Assembly: GCA_958419975.1 (NCBI GenBank)
Contig: CATZIG010000015.1
Location: 1 to 19,852 of the forward strand
Origin: an uncultured Collinsella sp.
Lineage (GTDB): Bacteria > Actinomycetota > Coriobacteriia > Coriobacteriales > Coriobacteriaceae
Direction: 5' to 3'
DNA: 19,852 nt
The translations under genes and the position numbers were made by a program. How positions within the stretch are numbered: the stretch's first letter is position 1; every line of letters begins with the position of its first letter. The notes under the pieces are model-generated. The model saw only the letters and a program-made list of their open reading frames with translations. It had not been told where the DNA came from and searched no databases. Positions 7,629 through 13,506 of the stretch are shown piece by piece.

Positions 7629-8504
7629 ATGAACGAGCAGGTTTGTATGACGGGCGCCGAGTACTGCGGCAGAGCTGCGGGCGTGGATACGAACGGTTAT
7701 CCGGTCGAGACTACGGGCAATGCGGTGCTGGACACGTTGGAGCACCGTTCCTCCACGCGTGCCTTCGCGCGTGATGACAACGACCGTCCCGTGGCGGTGA
7801 CCGACGAGCAGCGTGCGGCGATTTTGCATGCGGCGAGTCGCGCACCGTCGGCGGGCGCCATGATGATGTATTCCATCGTAAGCATTCGCGAGCAGGCTAC
7901 GCTGGACCGTCTGGCCGATCTGTGCGACCATCAGCCCATGATCGCCAAGGCGCCCTGGGCACTAATATTTGTGGTCGATTATGCCAAGTGGATCGATCTG
8001 TTTGAGCACGTGGGCTGCTTTGAGCCCGAGTTTGTCGAGCGCACGGGCAAGGCGCCCCGTCGTGCACCGGGTTTGGGCGACTTTGCCATCGCGGCCCAGG
8101 ACGCCGTGATCGCCGCGCAAAACGCCGTGGTTGCCGCCGAGGCCCTGGGGCTGGGGAGCTGCTACATCGGTGATATCGTCGAGAATGCCGAGGAAGTTGC
8201 CGAGCTGCTCGATCTGCCGCCCTATACCATGCCGCTGTCGATGCTCATCATCGGCACGCCCCGTAAGGAGCGTCCGGCCATTGCGCATCCCGTGGTGAAC
8301 CTGGTGCACGAGGAGCGCTACTGCCGCGCCGATGCTGCGACTATGGACGCGCAGGTGGCCGAGATGGACGCGATGTTCCGTCCGCATGCCCGCGAGGTGG
8401 GGGAGCGCGTCGTGGACATCTATACCCGCAAGCACACGAGTCCCTTTATGGCCGAGATGAGCCGATCCATGGAATGGTGGTTCAAAAACTGGCTTGGAAA
8501 ATGA
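7629..8504 (+). CDS. Nitroreductase-family flavoprotein
   Basis: This encodes 291 residues; ATG 7629 follows a GAGGGTAGGG purine-rich ribosome site. The FMN-binding signature is visible: HRSSTRAF near residues 38-45 (phosphate-binding Arg/Ser), SRAPSAGAMMMYS near 74-86, and the C-terminal AAEALGLGSCYIGDI, with KERPAI typical of the end of the fold. The family reduces nitro groups, quinones or flavins using NAD(P)H, in the cytoplasm as a dimer. The tail of about 70 residues after RPAIAHP (ending MEWWFKNWLGK) is longer than in minimal nitroreductases. The natural substrate cannot be read from sequence. It is monocistronic, followed by a strong hairpin. Confidence 0.88.
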   Translation: MNEQVCMTGAEYCGRAAGVDTNGYPVETTGNAVLDTLEHRSSTRAFARDDNDRPVAVTDEQRAAILHAASRAPSAGAMMMYSIVSIREQATLDRLADLCDHQPMIAKAPWALIFVVDYAKWIDLFEHVGCFEPEFVERTGKAPRRAPGLGDFAIAAQDAVIAAQNAVVAAEALGLGSCYIGDIVENAEEVAELLDLPPYTMPLSMLIIGTPRKERPAIAHPVVNLVHEERYCRADAATMDAQVAEMDAMFRPHAREVGERVVDIYTRKHTSPFMAEMSRSMEWWFKNWLGK

Positions 8505-8505
8505 C

Positions 8506-8540
8506 GAATGTGACAAGGGGACAGTCCCTTTGTCACATTC
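8506..8540. terminator. Long near-perfect hairpin after the nitroreductase gene
   Basis: GAATGTGACAAGGGGAC (8506-8522) and GTCCCTTTGTCACATTC (8524-8540) form a 17-bp stem with one G-T pair around a single central base, starting 2 nt after the stop. There is no T-tract, so it may be a 3'-end stabiliser or a dispersed palindromic repeat rather than a classical terminator. Its core (ACAAGGGG / TCCC-TTTGT) resembles the element at 10986-11040. Confidence 0.6.
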
Positions 8541-8621
8541 CATATCGCCGCGGTAGCCTAAAGACTGTATAAATCTTTATCTAGCTGGGAAAACAGTGCA
8601 TTAAAACATGGGCCGATTGCC

Positions 8622-8627
8622 TATAAT
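8622..8627 (+). promoter_or_regulatory. -10 box of the kup operon
   Basis: A consensus TATAAT lies 35 nt before the kup start. A plausible but poor -35 is around 8597-8606 (TGCATTAAAA). The leader is too short to hold a ydaO-type riboswitch. Confidence 0.5.
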
Positions 8628-8662
8628 CCCTTCGAACATTAAAGTTGGGAGGAAACCGGCTT

Positions 8663-10690
8663 ATGGAACAAAAGGCCAAGGAGGCAGCCTCGCACGCTGC
8701 GATTCCTGTGAGCATCTCGGCGATGCTCGTCACGCTGGGCGTGGTGTACGGCGATATCGGCACCAGCCCTATGTATGTAACCAAGGCGCTTGTTGCCGGC
8801 AACGGCGGCATCGGAAGTGTGACGGAGGAGTTCGTGCTTGGCGCGCTCTCCCTTGTCGTGTGGACGGTCACGCTGCTGACCACCATCAAGTATGTGCTCA
8901 TCTCGCTGCGCGCCGATAACCATGGTGAGGGCGGCATCTTTGCCCTGTACAGCCTGGTCAAGCGCTGCGGCAAGTGGCTTATCATCCCCGCCATGCTGGG
9001 TGGCGCCGCGCTGCTCGCCGACGGCATCCTGACGCCGGCCGTTACCGTTACCACGGCCATCGAGGGCCTGCGCACCATCCCGGCGGTCCATGCCGTGCTG
9101 GGCGATGACCAGGGCCGCGTCGTCGCCATTACGCTCGCCATCATCATCGCGCTCTTCTTGGTACAGCGCATCGGTACGGCCAAGATTGGTCACGCCTTTG
9201 GCCCCATCATGACGCTGTGGTTTCTGTTCCTGGGCGGCACGGGTCTGTTCTTTGTCTTCCAGCACCCCGCCGTGCTGCTGTGCCTCAACCCGGTGCGCGG
9301 CATCGCCTTTTTGCTAAGCCCCAACAACCACGCGGGCATCATGATTCTGGGCAGCTGCTTCCTCGCCACCACCGGTGCCGAGGCGCTCTACTCCGACATG
9401 GGCCACGTCGGCCGCGGCAACATCTACGCCACCTGGCCGTTCGTTAAGTGCTGCCTGCTGCTTTCCTATATGGGCCAGGGTGCTTGGCTTATGAACAACG
9501 CCGCAAACCCCGAGCTCATGGGCATTGCCGACCTCAACCCGTTCTACCAGATGCTCGCCCCGGGCCTGCGCCCGTTTGCCGTCGGCCTTTCCACCATCGC
9601 GGCCATCATCGCCTCGCAGGCGCTCATCACCGGCGCATTCTCGCTGGTGTCCGAGGCCAGCCGCCTGGACCTTATGCCGCACATGCAGGTCTTCTACCCT
9701 GCCGAGACCAAGGGCCAGCTCTACATCCCCATGGTCAACAACGTTATGCTTGTCGGCTGCGTCATCGTGGTGCTGCTGTTCCAGAACTCGGCGCATATGG
9801 AAGCCGCCTACGGCCTTGCCATTACGCTGACTATGATGTGCACCACGCTGCTGCTCTTCTTCTACCTGCACGAGGAGCGCAAGCTCAAGGTTGCTCCGTG
9901 GATCTTCGCGGCCTTCTTCCTTTTGCTCGAAGGCTTCTTCTTCGTGAGCTCGCTCACCAAGTTCTTTCACGGCGGCTACTTCACCATCCTCATGGCTGCA
10001 CTCATCATGGGCATTATGGTGTGCTGGTACAACGGCACGGAGGTCGAGCAGCGCCAGTTTACGCTGCTGCCGCTGCGTAGCTACCTGCCGCAGCTCAAGC
10101 GCCTGCGCGACGACGACCGTTACGAGCGCATGAGCGACAACGTCGTGTACCTGACCAAGGACACCCATACCGACTACATCGACCGCGATATCGTCTACTC
10201 GATCTTGGACAAGCATCCCAAGCGTGCCCACGCCTGGTGGTTTGTGAACGTCGAGACCATGGACGAACCGCACACCTTTGCCTATTCGGTCGAGACGTTC
10301 GGCACCGACTACGTGTTCCGCGTGCATCTGTACCTAGGCTACAAGATCAACCAGCGCGTCAATGCCTACCTGCGTCAGGTTGTTCAGGACCTGGCTGCCA
10401 CCGGCGAGCTGCCGCCGCAGACGCATGACTACTCGGTCTACAAGGATCCGGGTAACATCGGTACGTTCAAGTTCGTCCTGATCCGTAAGCTTCTGGCGCC
10501 CGAGAGCGACGTGGAGCCCAGCGAGCGCACGGCCATCACGCTCAAGTACATCATCCGCCGCGCCGCCGGCACGCCCGCACGTTGGTATGGCCTGGAGAAC
10601 TCCAACGTGAGCTTTGAGTACGTGCCGCTGTTCACCAAGTTCAAGGCCGTGAATAAGATGCAGCGCCTGGCTCCCAACGAGCGGCCGTAG
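8663..10690 (+). CDS. kup: Kup-type potassium transporter
   Basis: This encodes 675 residues. ATG 8663 is chosen because GGGAGG (8647-8652) lies 10 nt upstream; a TTG start at 8645 would overlap that site. The family hallmark GVVYGDIGTSPMY is at residues 26-38. About twelve hydrophobic spans follow to residue 460, including LVVWTVTLLTTIKYVLISLRADNHGEGGIFALYSL and the LADGILTPAVTVTTAIEG segment, both typical of Kup/HAK/KT proteins. The last 200 residues are cytoplasmic. Kup imports potassium with protons across the cell membrane. It is slightly longer than the 622-residue E. coli protein. The next gene starts 69 nt downstream and a KdpD/KdpE-like pair follows, suggesting a potassium-responsive locus. 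Confidence 0.93.
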   Translation: MEQKAKEAASHAAIPVSISAMLVTLGVVYGDIGTSPMYVTKALVAGNGGIGSVTEEFVLGALSLVVWTVTLLTTIKYVLISLRADNHGEGGIFALYSLVKRCGKWLIIPAMLGGAALLADGILTPAVTVTTAIEGLRTIPAVHAVLGDDQGRVVAITLAIIIALFLVQRIGTAKIGHAFGPIMTLWFLFLGGTGLFFVFQHPAVLLCLNPVRGIAFLLSPNNHAGIMILGSCFLATTGAEALYSDMGHVGRGNIYATWPFVKCCLLLSYMGQGAWLMNNAANPELMGIADLNPFYQMLAPGLRPFAVGLSTIAAIIASQALITGAFSLVSEASRLDLMPHMQVFYPAETKGQLYIPMVNNVMLVGCVIVVLLFQNSAHMEAAYGLAITLTMMCTTLLLFFYLHEERKLKVAPWIFAAFFLLLEGFFFVSSLTKFFHGGYFTILMAALIMGIMVCWYNGTEVEQRQFTLLPLRSYLPQLKRLRDDDRYERMSDNVVYLTKDTHTDYIDRDIVYSILDKHPKRAHAWWFVNVETMDEPHTFAYSVETFGTDYVFRVHLYLGYKINQRVNAYLRQVVQDLAATGELPPQTHDYSVYKDPGNIGTFKFVLIRKLLAPESDVEPSERTAITLKYIIRRAAGTPARWYGLENSNVSFEYVPLFTKFKAVNKMQRLAPNERP

Positions 10691-10759
10691 TCGACGCTTG
10701 AGGTTTGGCTGCGAACGGGCAGGCTTGCAATGACAGTGATTGAGTCCTGGGAGGAAACC

Positions 10760-10954
10760 ATGGATGCAAAGGTGCTTGACGGTTGCGATCTTGCTGCCGA
10801 CCTGGTGCGTGAAGCGCGCGTCGACGCCGCCGAAGATCGGTTCTTTACGAATCGTGCCAACATGGACATGGCCGATCGTGTGATTTCGGTCGTGGTGACG
10901 GTGTTTGCCGTGGCGTGCGTTTGCGCGCTGCTCGCGCACGTGCTGTTTGTCTAA
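10760..10954 (+). CDS. Small single-span membrane protein next to kup
   Basis: This encodes 64 residues from ATG 10760, with GGGAGG at 10749-10754 followed by AAACC, the same start context as kup. An upstream ATG at 10730 has no such site. Residues 1-40 are charged and soluble (KVLDGCDLAADLVREARVD), and residues about 42-63 are one hydrophobic helix (VISVVVTVFAVACVCALLAHV). It is not a family I recognise. Its place between kup and a potassium-type two-component system suggests a small accessory or regulatory subunit, comparable in size class to KdpF (about 30 residues), but that is inference. Confidence 0.65.
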   Translation: MDAKVLDGCDLAADLVREARVDAAEDRFFTNRANMDMADRVISVVVTVFAVACVCALLAHVLFV

Positions 10955-10985
10955 CGATCGCAGGCTGCAAAGGCTATACACTTGG

Positions 10986-11046
10986 AACCACCACAAGGGG
11001 AAACCACCACAAAGGTGCCTGTCCCCTTTGTGGTGGTTTTTGTTTT
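10986..11046 (+). terminator. Three-armed terminator or attenuator before the kinase gene
   Basis: The downstream arm CCCCTTTGTGGTGGTTT (11023-11039) runs into a T-tract (TTTTTGTTTTT). It can pair with either of two tandem upstream arms: AACCACCACAAGGGG (10986-11000) or AAACCACCACAAAGG (11001-11015). The nearer arm gives a compact terminator; the farther one gives a stem with a 22-nt loop. It ends about 20 nt before the kinase start at 11068, so it may limit read-through from kup into the kinase genes. Confidence 0.65.
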
Positions 11047-11067
11047 TGAGAGAGGGGCGGGGCGCTG

Positions 11068-12693
11068 ATGGACGTCCGTACGGACGGCGATATTGCCGAT
11101 AGCTTTTGGTGGCGGCGCACAACGCTGACGCGCCGCACTCCTCTGTATGACGCCTGCGTATCGGTGGGGCTGCTGGTCGCGGCGACGATTGTGGGTGCGC
11201 TGCTCGACCATCCGGGTCTCGCGCCGAGCATCATGATCGTCTATGTGTTCGCCGTTCAGCTGTGCGCATTCTTTACCTGGAGTCGCCTGTATTGCTTGCT
11301 GAGCTCGGCTGCCGCCGTGGCGCTCTACAACTTCTTGTTTGTCGACCCGCGCTACTCGCTGTCGCTTATCGACCGCGTCTATCCCGGCATGTTCTTCATC
11401 ATGTTTGTGGTCTCGCTCGTGTCGAGCTCGATTGCGTTGGCCCTGCGCCGCGCCTTGGCACAGGCTGCCGCCAGTGACCGCCGCACGCATATGGTGCTCG
11501 AGACCAACCGTATGCTGCAGCGGTGCGCCGGTCAGCAGCAGATTGTCCATGCCATGGCAACGCAGCTGGCGCGTCTTTCGGGCTGTCCGGTCGTGTGGTA
11601 CAGCGCCGACGCCGAGGGCGATGACCTGCTGCCGCGCGCGACATACACGGCCGTGGGCGATGCCGCGCCGGTGCATGAACTGGCGCCGCAGATGCCGCCG
11701 CGGCTCTCGGCGTCCGCCTATGTGGGAACGCCGCTCGATGCCACCTATGGCGGCTCGGCGTTTTATGGCATCTACCTGACGGTTCGCACGGGCGACGGCT
11801 TCGTCCGCTCGGGCGACCCCGCCTCGGTGGTGGGCGTGCTGGCTATCGTTGCCGAGCCCGACGTGCTGACGCATGAGGAGCGGACACTTGCCGATGCCAT
11901 CGTGAGCGAAGGCGAGCTGGCGCTCGACCGCGCCCGCGCCATGGAGGCCCGCGAGGAGGCGGCGGTGCTCGCCAAAAACGAACAGCTGCGCGCCAACCTG
12001 CTGCGCTCCATTTCGCACGATCTGCGCACGCCGCTTACCAGTATTTCGGGTAATGCCGACGTGCTGCTCGATCAGGGCTCGACCGGCACCGCGGTGCTCG
12101 ATGCCCAGACGCGCCGCGGCCTACTTCTATCCATTCGCTCGGATGCGCTGTGGCTCAACGCCACCGTCGAGAATCTGCTCGCCATCACCAAGCTCGAGGG
12201 TGGCGGTATGCGCCTGTCGACCACGCTCGAGCTCATGGACGATATCGTCGAGGAGGCGCTGCGCCACGTAAGTCCGGCCGTGCGCGAGCACGACCTTAAG
12301 GTGGTGGCGTGCGATGAACCGGCGCTCGTTAACGTCGACGCGCGTCTGATGGTACAGCTCGTGGTGAACCTGGTGAACAATGCCATCACCTATACGCCCG
12401 CAGGCTCGCATATCGTGATTTCGATTAGCGTCGACGATGGACGCGTGGCGTGCTCGGTGGCCGATGATGGTCCGGGCATCGCACCCGAGGATCGCGAGCG
12501 GATCTTCGAGTCGTTCTATACCGCCAACCATGGTCTGGCCGACAGCCACCGCAGCGTTGGCCTGGGTCTTTCGCTCTGCCGCTCCATTGCGTTGGCACAT
12601 GGCGGTAGCATAGAGGTTGCCGCGGCGGACCCGCACGGTTCGGTCTTTACGATTGAACTTCCCGCCGCCGACGTTTCGTTTGATAAGGAGTAG
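11068..12693 (+). CDS. KdpD-like sensor histidine kinase lacking the N-terminal KdpD/USP half
   Basis: This encodes 541 residues, against about 900 for full KdpD. The order is: four closely spaced transmembrane segments of the DUF4118 type (about 27-130, with the typical ALYNFLFVDPRYSLSL), a GAF-like region (about 150-280), a HisKA domain with phospho-acceptor His317 in SISHDLRTPLTSISG, and a HATPase domain with N-box (VVNLVNNAITYTP, near 435), G1 (VADDGPGI) and G2 (GLGLSLCRS). The N-terminal KdpD and universal-stress domains, which bind ligands such as c-di-AMP in other species, are absent; the protein begins just before the membrane part. ATG 11068 follows GAGAGGGGCGGGG. The partner regulator starts 4 bp after the stop. 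Regulation of potassium uptake is likely, by homology and location. Confidence 0.88.
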   Translation: MDVRTDGDIADSFWWRRTTLTRRTPLYDACVSVGLLVAATIVGALLDHPGLAPSIMIVYVFAVQLCAFFTWSRLYCLLSSAAAVALYNFLFVDPRYSLSLIDRVYPGMFFIMFVVSLVSSSIALALRRALAQAAASDRRTHMVLETNRMLQRCAGQQQIVHAMATQLARLSGCPVVWYSADAEGDDLLPRATYTAVGDAAPVHELAPQMPPRLSASAYVGTPLDATYGGSAFYGIYLTVRTGDGFVRSGDPASVVGVLAIVAEPDVLTHEERTLADAIVSEGELALDRARAMEAREEAAVLAKNEQLRANLLRSISHDLRTPLTSISGNADVLLDQGSTGTAVLDAQTRRGLLLSIRSDALWLNATVENLLAITKLEGGGMRLSTTLELMDDIVEEALRHVSPAVREHDLKVVACDEPALVNVDARLMVQLVVNLVNNAITYTPAGSHIVISISVDDGRVACSVADDGPGIAPEDRERIFESFYTANHGLADSHRSVGLGLSLCRSIALAHGGSIEVAAADPHGSVFTIELPAADVSFDKE

Positions 12694-12697
12694 CGCT

Positions 12698-13411
12698 GTG
12701 TCGAACTCTGCCGTAAAACCGCTCATCTTGGTCGTTGAGGACGACCCCGCCGTTCGCAATCTTATTGTTGCCGCGCTCGAGGCGCACGGCTTGCGCCATA
12801 TGGCTGTGGAGACCGCCCATGCCGCTATCGCCGCCGCCTCGTCGCAGGCGCCGAGCATTGTGCTGCTCGATCTGGGCCTGCCCGATATGGACGGCGTCAA
12901 GGTGGTGGAGTCGGTGCGCGCATGGTCGGGCATGCCGATTATCGTGGTCTCGGCGCGCAGCGAGGATGCGGACAAAATCCGCGCGCTCGATGCCGGTGCC
13001 GACGACTATCTGACCAAGCCGTTTTCGGTTGAGGAACTGCTCGCGCGCATTCGCACGACGCTCAGGCGCCTTTCGTATGCGCAGACGGGCGGCGTTGTCT
13101 CCGAGGGCTCGTTCGATACCGGTGAGCTGCATATCGATTTTGATGCCGGCATCGCCACGATGGATGGCGAGGAGCTGCACCTGACGCCGATCGAGTACAA
13201 GTTGCTCTGCTTGCTGGCGCATAACGCCGACAAGGTGCTGACGCACCAGTTTATTTTGCACGAGATTTGGGGTACGGCGACCAAGAGCGACCTGGCGAGC
13301 CTGCGTGTCTTTATGGGCACGCTGCGCAAAAAGATTGAGTCCGACCCCGCGCATCCGCGCTATATCCAGACGCACGTGGGTATTGGTTACCGATTGGTCA
13401 TCCAGGGATAG
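12698..13411 (+). CDS. KdpE-like OmpR-family response regulator
   Basis: This encodes 237 residues from GTG 12698, preceded by AAGGAG (12685-12690) at 7 nt; a longer frame back to 12617 lies inside the kinase gene. The receiver domain shows the acidic pair E14-D15-D16, phospho-acceptor Asp58 in LLDLGLPDMDG and Lys107 in LTKPFS. The winged-helix DNA-binding domain (about 140-236) carries LTPIEYKLLCLLAHNADKV, LRVFMGTLRKKIE and the terminal HVGIGYRLV. It is the cognate partner of the kinase. No kdpFABC genes are in the window, so kup itself is one candidate target. Confidence 0.92.
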   Translation: MSNSAVKPLILVVEDDPAVRNLIVAALEAHGLRHMAVETAHAAIAAASSQAPSIVLLDLGLPDMDGVKVVESVRAWSGMPIIVVSARSEDADKIRALDAGADDYLTKPFSVEELLARIRTTLRRLSYAQTGGVVSEGSFDTGELHIDFDAGIATMDGEELHLTPIEYKLLCLLAHNADKVLTHQFILHEIWGTATKSDLASLRVFMGTLRKKIESDPAHPRYIQTHVGIGYRLVIQG

Positions 13412-13437
13412 GTCGGCATCCGCCATCCCAATATGAG

Positions 13438-13500
13438 TTGCGGTGAAATACGGTCTAAATTTACCTAATTCCAGGCAAAACAGTCCGTATTCCACCGCAA
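13438..13500. terminator. Large palindromic element between convergent genes
   Basis: TTGCGGTGAAATACGG (13438-13453) and CCGTATTCCACCGCAA (13485-13500) pair over 16 positions with one G-T type mismatch. Inside, TTTACCT and AGGCAAA form a second stem around AATTCC. It fills the space between kdpE-like (stop 13411) and rlmKL (stop 13507). There is no clear T-tract. It could act as a bidirectional terminator or be a dispersed palindromic repeat. Confidence 0.55.
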
Positions 13501-13506
13501 CGTTGT

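Noticed and set aside
8541..8662. c-di-AMP (ydaO-type) riboswitch in the kup leader
   Set aside because: The space between the -10 box and the start codon is about 35 nt, far too short for that riboswitch, and its conserved core is not seen.
9314..10327. 337-codon minus-strand frame opposite kup
   Set aside because: It is a His/Glu/Val-rich shadow of the Kup coding sequence without any recognisable domain.
12127..12975. Minus-strand frame across the kinase-regulator junction
   Set aside because: It is antisense to clear HATPase and receiver domain codons; composition is that of a shadow frame.
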